Source: Calendula officinalis (Eukaryota > Streptophyta > Magnoliopsida > Asterales > Asteraceae). From it: a stretch of DNA of 64,000 nucleotides. The position numbers and the translations under genes are program-made. How positions within the stretch are numbered: position 1 is the first letter of the stretch; every line of letters begins with the position of its first letter. Below, piece after piece: positions 23,153-36,701 of the stretch. The notes beneath the pieces were generated by a model. It made no database searches and had not been told where the DNA came from. It was given only the letters and a program-made list of their open reading frames with translations. The stretch spans positions 10,980,501 to 11,044,500 of the forward strand of contig OY970835.1 in NCBI GenBank assembly GCA_963853835.1, given 5' to 3'.

Positions 23153-25990
23153 CGATAGCTAGTGGTTATAATGGTTCACGGGCCATTCGTACGGGTTATG
23201 GACACCAATTACGATTTAAAATGGATACTTATAGCTTATTGTTCATAGCCAGTGGTTTCAATAGTTCACGGGTCATTCGTATGGGTTATGGACACAAATT
23301 ACAAATTAAAATGCATACTAATAGGTTATTCGTCATAGCTAGTGGTTATAATGGTTCACGAGGCATTCATATGACTTATGGACACCAATTATGGTTTATA
23401 ATGTATACTTATAGGTTATTGGTCATAGCTAGTGGTTATAATGGTTCACGGTCCATTCGTATGGGCACCAGTTATGGTTTAAAATGGATACTTATAGGTT
23501 ATTGGTCATAGCTAGTGGATATAATGGTTCACGACGCATTCTGATGACTTATGGGCACCAGTTACGGTTTAAAATGGATACTTATATGTTATTGGTTACA
23601 GCTAGTGGTTATAATGGTGCACAAGGCATTCGCATGACTTATGGACACCAGTTACGATTTAAAATTGATACTTATAGGTTATTGGTCATAGCTAGTGGTT
23701 AAAATGGTTCACGGTCCATTCGTATGAGCCCCAGTTACGGTTTAAAATGGATACTTATAGGTTATTGGTCATAGCTAGTGGTTATAATGGTTCACGAGGC
23801 ATTCAGATGACTTACGGACACTAGTTAAGGTTTAATATGGATACTTATAGGTTATTGGTTATAGCTAGTGGTTATAATGGTTCACGGGCTATTCGTACGG
23901 GTTATGGACACCAATTATGGTTTAAAATGGGTTCTTATAGCTTATTTGTCAAAGCCAGTGGTTATAATAGTTCACAGGTCATTTGTATGGGTTCTGGACA
24001 CCAATTACGAATTAAAATGCATACTAATAGGTTATTCGTCATAGCTAGTGGTTATAATGGTTCACGAGGCATTCGTATGACTTATGGACACCAATTATTG
24101 TTTAAAATGACTACGTATAGGTTATTGGTCATAGCTAGTGGTTATAATGGTTCACGGTCCATTCATACGGGCACCAGTTACGGTTTAAAATGGATACTTA
24201 TAGGTTATTGGTCATAGCTAGTGGTTATAATGGTTCACGGACCATTCGTATGGGCACCAGTGACGGTTTAAAATGGATACTTATAGGTTATTGGTCATAG
24301 CTAGTGGTTATAATAGTTCACGAGGCATTCGCATGACTTATGGACACCAGTTACGGTTTAAAAAGGATACTTATAGGTTATTGGTCATAGCTAGTGGTTA
24401 TAATGGTTCACAGGCCATTCGTACGGGTTATGGACACCAATTACGGTTTAAAATGGATACTTATAGCTTATTGGTCATAGCCAGTGGTTATAATAGTTCA
24501 CGGGGAATTCGTATGGGCTATGGACACTAATTACAAATTAAAATGGATACTAATAGGTTATTCGTCATAGCTAGTGGTTATAATGGTTCACGAGACATTC
24601 GTATGACTTATGGACACCAATTATGGATTAAAATGAATACTAATAGGTTATTGGTCATAGCTAGTGGTTATAATGGTTCATGGTCCATTCGTATGGGCAC
24701 CAGTTACGGTTTAAAATGGATACTTATAGGTTATTGGTCATAGCTAGTGGTTATAATGGTTCACGAGGCATTCGTATGACTTATGGACACCAATTATGGT
24801 TTAAAATTAATACTTATAGGTTATTGGTCATAGCTAGTGGTTATAATGGTTCATGGTCCATTCGTATGGGCACCAGTTACGGTTTAAAATGGATACTTAT
24901 AGGTTATTGGTCATAGCTCGTGGTTATAATGGTTCAAGAGGCAATCTCATGAGTTATGGACACCAGTTACGGTATAAAATGGATACTTATAGGTTATTGG
25001 TGATAGCTAGTGGTTATAATGGTTCACGGGCCATTCGTACGGGTTATGGACACCAATTACATTTTAAAATGGATACTTATAGCTTATTGGTCATAGCCAG
25101 TGGTTATAATAGGTCACGGGTCATTCGTATGGGTTATGGACACCAATTACAAATTAAAATGCATACTAATAGGTTATTCGTCATAGCTAGTGGTTATAAT
25201 GGTTCACGGTCCGTTCGTATGGGCACCAGTTACGGTTAAAAATGGATACGTATAGGTTATTGGTCATAGCTAGTGGTTATAATGGTTCACGAGGCATTCA
25301 GATGACTTATGGGCACCAGTTACGGTTTAAAATGAATACTTATAGGTTATTGGTTATAGCTAGTGGTTATAATTGTTCACGAGGCATTCGCATGACTTAT
25401 GGACATCAGTTACGGTTTAAAATGGATACTTATAGGTTATTGGTCATCACTAGTGGTTATAATGGTTCACGGTCCATTCGTATGGGCACCAGTTACGGTT
25501 TAAATGGATACTTATAGGTTATTGGTCATAGCTAGTGGTTATAATGGTTCACGAGCATTCGTATGACTTATGGGCACAAGTTACGGTGTAAAATGGATAC
25601 TTATAGGTTAATGGTCATAGCTAGTGGTTATAATGGGTCACGAGGCATTCGCATGACTTATGGACACAAGTTACCGTTTAATATCGATACTTATAGGTTA
25701 TTGGTCATAGCGAGCGGTTATAATGGTTCACGGGTTATTCGTACGGGTTATGGACACCAATTATGGTCTAAAATGGATTCTTATAGCTTATTTGTCAAAG
25801 CCAGTGGTTATAATAGTTCACTGGTCATTCGTATGGGTTCTAGACACCAATTACAAATTAAAATGCATACTAATAGGTTATTCATCATAGCTAGTGGTTA
25901 TAATGGTTCTCGAGGCATTCGTATGACTTATGGACACCAATTATGGTTTAAAATGAATACTTATAGGTTATTGGTCATAGCTAGTGGTTA
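23153..25990 (+). repeat. Satellite 34-monomer higher-order repeat, copy 3 (incomplete)
   Basis: It follows copies 1 and 2 at 2996-bp spacing (82-mer marker at 25493) until about 25990. There the monomer switches to a variant with gattcacggtccgttcg, which copies 1 and 2 lack at this place. One base is missing near 25555 (acgagcattc). About 32 of the 34 monomers are retained. Confidence 0.85.
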
Positions 25991-28900
25991 TAATGATTCA
26001 CGGTCCGTTCGTATGGGCACCAGTTACGGTTTAAAATGGATACTTATAGGTTATTGGTCATAGCTAGCGGTTATAATGGTTCACAAGGCATTCGCATGAC
26101 TTATGGACCCCAGTTACGGTTTAAAATGGATACTTATAGGTTATTGGTTATAGCTAGTGGTTATAATGGTTCACGGGCTATTCGTACGGGTTATGGACAC
26201 CAATTATGGTTTAAAATGAATACTAGTAGGTTATTGGTCATAGCTAGTGGTTATAATGGTTCATGGTCCATTCGTATAGGCACCGGTTACGGTTTAAAAT
26301 GGATACTTATAGGTTATTGGTCATAGCTAGTGGTTATAATGGTTCACGAGGCATTCGTATGACTTATGGACACCAATTATGGTTTAAAATGAATACTTAT
26401 AGGTTATTGGTGATAGCTAGTGGTTATAATGGTTCACGGGCCATTCGTACGGGTTATGGACACCAATTAAGGTTTAAAATGGATACTTATAGCTTATTGG
26501 TCATAGCCAGTGGTTATAATAGTTCATGGGTCATTCGTATGGGTTATGGACACCAATTACAAATTAAAATGCATACTAATAGGTTATTCGTCATAGCTAG
26601 TGGTTATAATGGTTCACGAGGCATTCGTATGACTTATGGAGACCAATTATGGTTTAAAATGAATACGTATAGGTTATTGGTCATAGCTAGTGGTTATAAT
26701 GGTTCACGGTCCATTCGTACATGCACCAGTTACGGTTTAAAATGGATACTTATAGGTTATTGGGCATAGCTAGTGGTTATAATGGTTCACGAGGCATTCA
26801 GATGACTTATGGGCACCAGTTACGGTTTAAAATGGATACTTATAGGTTATTGGTCATAGCAAGTGGTTATAATGGTTCACGGTCCATTCGTATGGGCACC
26901 AGTTACGGTTTAAAATGGATACTTATAGGTTATTGGTCATAGCTAGTGGTTATATTGGTTCACAAGGCATTCGCATGACTTATGGACACCAGTTACGGTT
27001 TAAAATGGATACTTATAGGTTATTGGTCATAGCTAGTGGTTATAATGGTTCACGGGCCATTCGTACGGGTTATGGACACCAATTACGGTTTAAAATGGAT
27101 AATTATAGCTTATTGGTCATAGCCAGTGGTTATAATAGTTCACGGGTCATTCGTATGGTTACGGACACCAATTTCAAATTAAAATGCATACTAATAGGTT
27201 ATTCGTCATAGCTAGTGGTTATAATGGTTCACGAGGCATTCGTATGACTTATGGACACCAATTATGGTTTAAAATGAATATGTATAGGTTATTGGTCATA
27301 GCTAGTGGTTATAATGGTTCACGGTCCATTCATACGGGCACCAGTTACGGTTTAAAATGGATACTTATAGGTTATTGGGCATAGCTAGTGGTTATAATGG
27401 TTCACGAGGCATTCAGATGACTTATGGGCACTAGTTACGGTTTAAAATGTATACTTATAGGTTATTGGTCATAGCTAGTGGTTATAATGGTTCACGGTCC
27501 ATTCGTATGGGCACCAGTTACGGTTTAAAATGGATACTTATAGGTTATTGGTCATAGCTAGTGGTTATAATGGTTCACGAGACATTCGTATGACTTATGG
27601 ACACCAATTATGGTTTAAAATGAATATTTACAGGTTATTGGTCATAGCTAGTGGTTATAATGGTTCACGGTCCATTCATATGGGCACCAGTTATGGTTTA
27701 AAATGGATACTTATAGGTTATTGGTCATAGCTAGTGGTTATAATGGTTCACGAGGCATTCGTATGACTTATGGACACCAGTTACGGTTTAAAATGGATAC
27801 TTATAGGTTATTGGTCATAGCTAGTGGTTATAATGGTTCACGAGCCATTCGTACGCGTTATGGACACCAATTGCAGTTTAAAATGGATACTTATAGCTTA
27901 TTGGTCATAGCCAGTGGTTATAATAGTTCAGGGGCATTCGTATGGGTTTTTTACACCAATTACAAATTAAAATGCATACTAATCGGTTATTAGTCATAGC
28001 TAGTGGTTATAATGGTTTCAAGAGGCATTCGTATGTCTTATGGACACCAATTATGGTTTAAAATGAATACTTATAGGTTATTGTTCATAGCTAGTGGTTA
28101 TAATGGTTCACGGTCCATTCGTATGGGCACCAGTTACGGTTTAAAATGGATACTTATAGGTTATTGGTCATAGCTAGTGGTTATAATGGTTCACGAGGCA
28201 TTCAGATGACTTATGGGCACCAGTTACGGTTTAAAATGAATACTTATAGGTTATTGGTAATAGCTAGTGGTTATAATGGTTCACGAGGCATTCGCATGAC
28301 TTATGGACACCATTTACGGTTTAAAATGGATACTTATAGGTTATTGGTCATCGCTAGTGGTTATAATGGTTCACGGTCCATTCGTATGGGCGCCAGTTAC
28401 GGTTTAAATGGATACTTATAGGTTATTGGTCATAGCTAGTGGTTATAATGGTTCACGAGGCATTCATATGACTTATGGGCACAAGTTACGGTTTAAAATT
28501 GATACTTATAGGTTATTGGTCATAGCTAGTGGTTATAATGGTTCACGAGGCATTTGCATGACTTATGGACACCAGTTACCGTTTAATATCGACACTTGTA
28601 GGTTATTGGTCATAGCGAGCGTTATAATGGTTCACGGGTTATTCGTACGGGTTATGGACACCAATTATGGTCTAAAATGGATTCTTATAACTTATTTGTC
28701 AAAGCCAGTGGTTATAATAGTTCACTGGTCATTCGTATGGGTTCTAGACAACAATTACAAATTAAAATGCATACTAATAGGTTATTCATCATAGCTAGTG
28801 GTTATAATGGTTCTCGAGGCATTCGTATGACTTATGGACACCAATTATGGTTTAAAATGAATACTTATAGGTTATTGGTCATAGCTAGTGGTTATAATTA

Positions 28901-31900
28901 TTCACGGTCCGTTCGTATGGGCACCAGTTACGGTTTAAAATGGATACTTATAGGTTATTGGTCATAGCTAGTGGTTATAATGGTTAACAAGGCATTCGCA
29001 TGACTTATGGACACCAGTTACGGTTTAAAATGGATACTTATAGGTTATTGGTCATAGCTAGTGCTTATAATGGGTCACGGGTCATTCGTACGGGTTATGG
29101 ACACCAATTACGGTTGAAAATGGATACTTATAGCTTATTGGTCATAGCCAGTGGTTATAATAGTTCACGGGTCATTCGTATGGGTTATGGACACCAATTA
29201 CAAATTAAAATGCATACTAATAGGTTATTCGTCATAGCTAGTGGTTATAATGGTTCACGAGGCATTCGTATGACTTATGGACACCAATTATGGTTTAAAA
29301 TGAATACTAATAGGTTATTGGTCATAGCTAGTGGTTATAATGGTTCATGGTCCATTCGTATAGGCACCAGTTACGGTTTAAAATGGATACTTATAGGTTA
29401 TTGGTCATAGCTAGTGGTTATAATGGTTCACGAGGCATTCGTATGACTTATGGACACCAATTATGGTTTAAAATGAATACTTATAGGTTATTGGTGATAG
29501 CTAGTGGTTATAATGGTTCACAGGCCATTCGTACGGGTTATGGACACCAATTACGGATTAAAATGGATACTTATAGCTTATTGGTCATAGCCAGTGGTTA
29601 TAATAGTTCATGGGTCATTCGTATGGGTTATGGAAACCAATTACAAATTAAAATGCATACTAATAGGTTATTCGTCATAGCTAGTGGTTAAAATGGTTCA
29701 CGAGGCATTCATATGACTTATGGACACCAATTATGGTTTAAAATGAATAAGTATAGGTTATTGGTCATAGCTAGTGGTTATAATGGTTCACGGTCCATTC
29801 GTACGGGCACCAGTTATGGTTTAAAATGGATACTTATAGGTTATTTAGCATTGCTAGTGGTTATAATGGTTCACGAGGCATTCAGATGACTTATGGGCAC
29901 CAGTTACGGTTTAAAATGGATACTTATAGGTTATTGGTCATAGCTAGTGGTTATAATGGTTCACGGTCCATTCGTATGGGCACCAGTTACGGTTTAAAAT
30001 GGATACTTATGGGTTATTGGTCATAGCTATTGGTTATAATGGTTCACAAGGCATTCGTATGACTTATGGACACCAGTTACGGTTTAAAATGGATACTTAT
30101 AGGTTATTGGTCATAGCTAGTGGTTATAATAGTTCACGGGTCATTCGTATGGGTTATGGACACCAATACAAATTAAAATGCATACTAATAGGTTACTCGT
30201 CATAGCTAGTGGTTATAATGGTTCACGAGGAATTCGTATGACTTATGGACACCAATTATGGTTTAAAATGAATACTTATAGGTTATTGGTCATAGCTAGT
30301 GGTTGTAATGGTTCACGGTCCATTCGTATGGGCTCCATTTACGGTTTAAAATGGATACTTATAAGTTATTGGTCATAGCTAGTGGTTATAATGGTTCACG
30401 AGACATTCGTATGACTTATGGACACCAATTATGGTTTGAATGAATATTTACAGGTTATTGGTCATAGCTAGTGGTTATAATGGTTCATGGTCCATTCATA
30501 TGGGCACCAGTTATGGTTTAAACTGGATACTTATAGGTTATTGGTCATAGCTAGTGGTTATAATGGTTCACGAGGCATTCGTATGACTTATGGACACCAG
30601 TTACGGTTTAAAATGGATACTTATAGGTTATTGGTCGTAGCTAGTGGTTATAATGGTTCACGGGAAATTCATACGGGTTATGGACACCAATTGCAGTTTA
30701 AAATGGATACTTATAGCTTATTGGTCATAGCCAGTGGTTATAATAGTTCAGGGGAATTCGTATGGGTTATGGACACCAATTACAAATTAAAATGCATACT
30801 AATTGGTTATTCGACTTAGCTAGTGGTTATAATGGTTCAAGAGGCATTCGTATGACTTATGGACACCAATTATGGTTTAAAATGAGTACTTATAGGTTAT
30901 TGTTCATAGCTAGTGGTTATAATGGTTCACGGTCCATTCGTATGGGCACCAGTTACGGTTTAAAATGGATACTTATAGGTTATTGGTCATAGCTAGTGGT
31001 TATAATGGTTCACGAGGCATTCAGATGACTTATGGGCACCAGTTACGGTTTAAAATGAATACTTATAGGTTATTGGTAATAGCTAGTGGTTATAATGGTT
31101 CACGGGGCATTCGCATGACTTATGGACACCAGTTATGGTTTAAAATGGATACTTATAGGTTATTGGTCATCGCTAGTGGTTATAATGGTTCACGGTCCAT
31201 TCGTATGGGCACCAGTTACGGTTTAAATGGATACTTATAGGTTATTCGTCATAGCTAGTGGTTATATTGGTTCACGAGGCATTCGTATGACTTATGGGCA
31301 CAAGTTACGGTTTAAAATGGATACTTATAGGTTATTGGTCATAGCTAGTGGTTATAATGGTTCACGAGGCATTCGCATGACTTATGGAAACCAGTTACCG
31401 TTTAATATCGATACTTATAGGTTATTGGTCATAGCGAGCGGTTATAATGGTTCACGGGTTATTCGTACGGGTTATGGACACCAATTATGGTCTAAAATGG
31501 ATTCTTATAGCTTATTTGTCAAAGCCAGTGGTTATAATAGTTCACTGGTCATTCGTATGGGTTCTAGACACCAATTACAAATTAAAATGCATACTAATAG
31601 GTTATTCATCATAGCTAGTGGTTATAATGGTTCTCGAGGCATTCGTATGACTTATGGACACCAATTATGGTTTAAAATGAATACATATAGGTTATTGGTC
31701 ATAGCTAGTGGTTATATTGATTCACGGTCCGTTCGTATGGGCACCTGTTACGGTTTAAAATGGATACTTATAGGTTATTGGTCATAGCTAGTGGTTATAA
31801 TGGTTCACAAGGCATTCACATGACTAATGGACACCAGTTACAGTTTAAAATGGATACTTATAGGTTATTGGTCATAGCTAGTTCTTATAATGGGTCACGG

Positions 31901-33971
31901 GTCATTCGTAAGGGTTATGGATACCAATTACGGTTTAAAATGGATACTTATAGGTTATTGGTCATAGCTAGTGGTTATAATGGTTCACGAGGCATTCGTA
32001 TGACTTATGGACACCAGTTACGGTTTAAAATGGATACTTATAGGTTATTGGTCGTAGCTAGTGGTTATAATGGTTCACGGGCCATTCATACGGGTTATGG
32101 ACACCAATTGCAGTTTAAAATGGATACTTATAGCTTATTGGTCATAGCCAGTGGTTATAATAGTTCAGGGGCATTCGTATGGGTTATGGACACCAGTTAC
32201 AAATTAAAATGCATACTAATTGGTTATTCGACATAGCTAGTGGTTATAATGGTTCAAGAGGCATTCGTATGACTTATGGACACCAATTATGGTTTAAAAT
32301 GAGTACTTATAGGTTATTGTTCATAGCTAGTGGTTATAATGGTTCACGGTCCATTCGTATGGGCACCAGTTACGGTTTAAAATGGATACTTATAGGTTAT
32401 TGGTCATAGCTAGTGGTTATAATGGTTCACGAGGCATTCAGATGACTTATGGGCACCAGTTACGGTTTAAAATGAATACTTATAGGTTATTGGTAATAGC
32501 TAGTGGTTATAATGGTTCACGAGGCATTTGCATGACTTATGGACACTAGTTATGGTTTAAAATGGATACTTATAGGTTATTGGTCGTCGCTAGTGGTTAT
32601 AATGGTTCACGGTCCATTCGTATGGGCACAAGTTACGGTTTAAATGGATACTTATAGGTTATTGGTCATAGCTAGTGGTTATATTGGTTCACGAGGCATT
32701 CGTATGACTTATGGGCACAAGTTACGGTTTAAAATGGATACTTATAGGTTATTGGTCATAGCTAGTGGTTATAATGGTTCACGAGGCATTCGCATGACTT
32801 ATGGAAACCAGTTACCGTTTAATATCGATACTTATAGGTTATTGGTCATAGCGAGCGGTTATAATGGTTCACGGGTCATTCGTACGGGTTATGGACACCA
32901 ATTATGGTCTAAAATGGATTCTTATAGCTTATTTGTCAAAGCCAGTGGTTATAATAGTTCACTGGTCATTCGTATGGGTTCTAGACACCAATTACAAATT
33001 AAAATGCATACTAATAGGTTATTCATCATAGCTAGTGGTTATAATGGTTCTCGAGGCATTCGTATGACTTATGGACACCAATTATGGTTTAAAATGAATA
33101 CATATAGGTTATTGGTCATAGCTAGTGGTTATAATGATTCACGGTCCGTTCGTATGGGCACCTGTTAGGGTTTAAAATGGATACTTATAGGTTATTGGTC
33201 ATAGCTAGTGGTTATAATGGTTCACAAGGCATTCGCATGACTAATGGACACCAGTTACAGTTTAAAATGGATACTTATAGCTTATTGGTCATAGCCAGTG
33301 GTTATAATAGTTCACGGGTCATTCGTATCGGTTATGGACACCAATTACAAATTAAAATGCATACTAATAGGTTATTCGTCATAGCTAGTGGTTATAATGG
33401 TTCACGAGGCATTCGTATGACTTATGGACACCAATTATGGTTTAAAATGAATACTAATAGGTTATTGGTCATAGCTAGTGGTTATAATGGTTCATGGTCC
33501 ATTCGTATGGGCACCGGTTACGGTTTAAAATGGATACTTATAGGTTATTGGTCATAGCTAGTGGTTATAATGGTTCACGAGGCATTCGTATGACTTATGG
33601 ACACCAGTTACGGTTTAAAATGGATACTTATAGGTTATTGGTTGTAGCAAGTGGTTATAATGGTTCACGGGCCATTCATACGGGTAATGGACACCAATTG
33701 CAGTTTAAAATGGATACTTATAGCTTATTGGTCATAGCCAGTGGTTATAATAGTTCAGGGGCATTCGTATGGGTTATGGACACCAATTACAAATTAAAAT
33801 GCATACTAATTGGTTATTCGACATAGCTAGTGGTTATAATGGTTCAAGAGGCATTCGTATGACTTATGGACACCAATTATGGTTTAAAATGAGTACTTAT
33901 AGGTTATTGTTCATAGCTAGTGGTTATAATGGTTCACGGTCCATTCGTATGGGCACCAGTTACGGTTTAAA
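25991..33971 (+). repeat. Satellite, diverged higher-order units of 2904, 2819, 1417 and 1590 bp
   Basis: The 82-bp marker monomer recurs at 25493, 28397, 31216, 32633 and 34223, giving unit lengths of 2904, 2819, 1417 and 1590 bp. The units share blocks such as tagttcaggggcattcg with the following ctaattggttattcgac, and a gattcacggtccgttcg monomer. Shorter units look like internal deletions of whole monomers from the longer ones. Confidence 0.8.
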
Positions 33972-36701
33972 ATGGATACTTATAGGTTATTGGTCATAGC
34001 TAGTGGTTATAATGGTTCACGAGGCATTCAGATGACTTATGGGCACCAGTTACGGTTTAAAATGAATACTTATAGGTTATTGGTAATAGCTAGTGGTTAT
34101 AATGGTTCACGAGGCATTCGCATGACTTATGGACACCAGTTATGGTTTAAAATGGATACTTATAGGTTATTGGTCATCGCTAGTGGTTATAATGGTTCAC
34201 GATCCATTCGTATGGGCACCAGTTACGGTTTAAATGGATACTTATAGGTTATTGGTCATAGCTAGTGGTTATATTGGTTCACGAGGCATTCGTATGACTT
34301 ATGGGCACAAGTTACGGTTTAAAATGGATACTTATAGGTTATTGGTCATAGCTAGTGGTTATAATGGTTCACGAGGCATTCGCATGACTTATGGAAACCA
34401 GTTACCGTTTAATATCGATACTTATAGGTTATTGGTCATAGCGAGCGGTTATAATGGTTCACGGGTTATTCGTACGGGTTATGGACACCAATTATGGTCT
34501 AAAATGGATTCTTATAGCTTATTTGTCAAAGCCAGTGGTTATAATAGTTCACTGGTCATTCGTATGGGTTCTAGACACCAATTACAAATTAAAATGCATA
34601 CTAATAGGTTATTCATCATAGCTAGTGGTTATAATGGTTCTCGAGGCATTCGTATGACTTATGGACACCAATTATGGTTTAAAATGAATACTTATAGGTT
34701 ATTGGTCATAGCTAGTGGTTATAATGATTCACGGTCCGTTCGTATGGGCACCTGTTACGGTTTAAAATGGATACTTATAGGTTATTGGTCATAGCTAGTG
34801 GTTATAATGGTTCACAAGGCATTCGCATGACTAATGGACACCAGTTACAGTTTAAAATGGATACTTATAGGTTATTGGTCATAGCTAGTGCTTATAATGG
34901 GTCACGGGTCATTCGTAAGGGTTATGGATACCAATTACGGTTTAAAATGGATACTTATAGCTTATTGGTCATAGCCAGTGGTTATAATAGTTCACGGGTC
35001 ATTCGTATGGGTTATGGACACCAATTACAAATTAAAATGCATACTAATAGGTTATTCGTCATAGCTAGTGGTTATAATGGTTCACGAGGCATTCGTATGA
35101 CTTATGGACACCAATTATGGTTTAAAATGAATACTAATAGGTTATTGGTCATAGCTAGTGGTTATAATGGTTCATGGTCCATTCGTATGGGCACCGGTTA
35201 CGGTTTAAAATGGATACTTATAGGTTATTGGTCATAGCTAGTGGTTATAATGGTTCACGAGGCATTCGTATGACTTATGGACACCAATTATGGTTTAAAA
35301 TGAATACTTATAGGTTATTGGTGATAGCTAGTGGTTATAATGGTTCACGGGCCATTCGTACGGGTTATGGACACCAATTACGGTTTAAAATGGATACTTA
35401 TAGCTTATTGGTCATAGCCAGTGGTTATAATAGTTCATGGGTCATTCGTATGGGTTATGGACACCAATTACAAGTTAAAATGCATACTAATAGGTTATTC
35501 GTCATAGCTAGTGGTTATAATGGTTCACGAGGCATTCGTATGACTTATGGACACCAATTATGGTTTAAAATGAATACGTATAGGTTATTGGTCATAGCTA
35601 GTGGTTATAATGGTTCAAGGTCCATTCGTACGGGCACTAGTTACGGTTAAAAATGGATACTTATAGGTTATTGGTCATAGCTAGTGGTTATAATGGTTCA
35701 CGAGGCATTCAGATGACTTATGGGCACCAGTTACGGTTTAAAATGGATACTTATAGGTTATTGGTCATAGCTAGTGGTTTTAATGGTTCACGGTCCATTC
35801 GTATGGGCACCAGTTACGGTTTAAAATGGATACTTATAGGTTATTGGTCATAGCTAGTGGTTATAATGGTTCACAAGGCATTCGCATGACTTATGGACAC
35901 CAGTTACGGTTTAAAATGGATACTTATAGGTTATTGGTCATAGCTAGTGGTTATAATGGTTCACGGGCCATTCGTACAGGTTATGGACACCAATTACGGT
36001 TTAAAATGGATAATTATAGCTTATTGGTCATAGCAATGGTTATAATAGTTCACGGGTCATTCGTATGGGTTATGGACACCAATACAAATTAAAATGCATA
36101 CTAATAGGTTATTCGTCATAGCTAGTGGTTATAATGGTTCACGAGGCATTCGTATGACTTATGGACACCAATTATGGTTTAAAATGAATACTTATAGGTT
36201 ATTGGTCATAACTAGTGGTTGTAATGGTTCACGGTCCATTCGTATGGGCACCAGTTACGGTTTAAAATGGATACTTATAGGTTATTGGTCATATCTAGTG
36301 GTTATAATGGTTCACGAGACATTCGTATGACTTATGGACACCAATTATGGTTTAAAATGAATATTTACAGGTTATTGGTCATAGCTAGTGGTTATAATGG
36401 TTCACGGTCCATTCATATGGGCCCCAGTTATGGTTTAAAATGGATACTTATAGCTTATTGGTCATAGCCAGTGGTTATAATAGTTCAGGGGCATTCGTAT
36501 GGGTTATGGACACCAATTACAAATTAAAATGCATACTAATTGGTTATTCGACATAGCTAGTGGTTATAATGGTTCAAGAGGCATTCGTATGACTTATGGA
36601 CACCAATTATGGTTTAAAATGAGTACTTATAGGTTATTGTTCATAGCTAGTGGTTATAATGGTTCACGATCCATTCGTATGGGCACCAGTTACGGTTTAA
36701 A
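33972..36701 (+). repeat. Satellite higher-order unit of 2730 bp, copy 1
   Basis: The unit starts in the gaggcattcagatgac monomer. Landmarks recur at 2729-2730 bp: the 82-mer at 34223 and 36953, the ctaattggttattcgac block at 33769, 36499 and 39229, and the accaatacaaatt deletion near 36081 and 38811. Confidence 0.87.
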
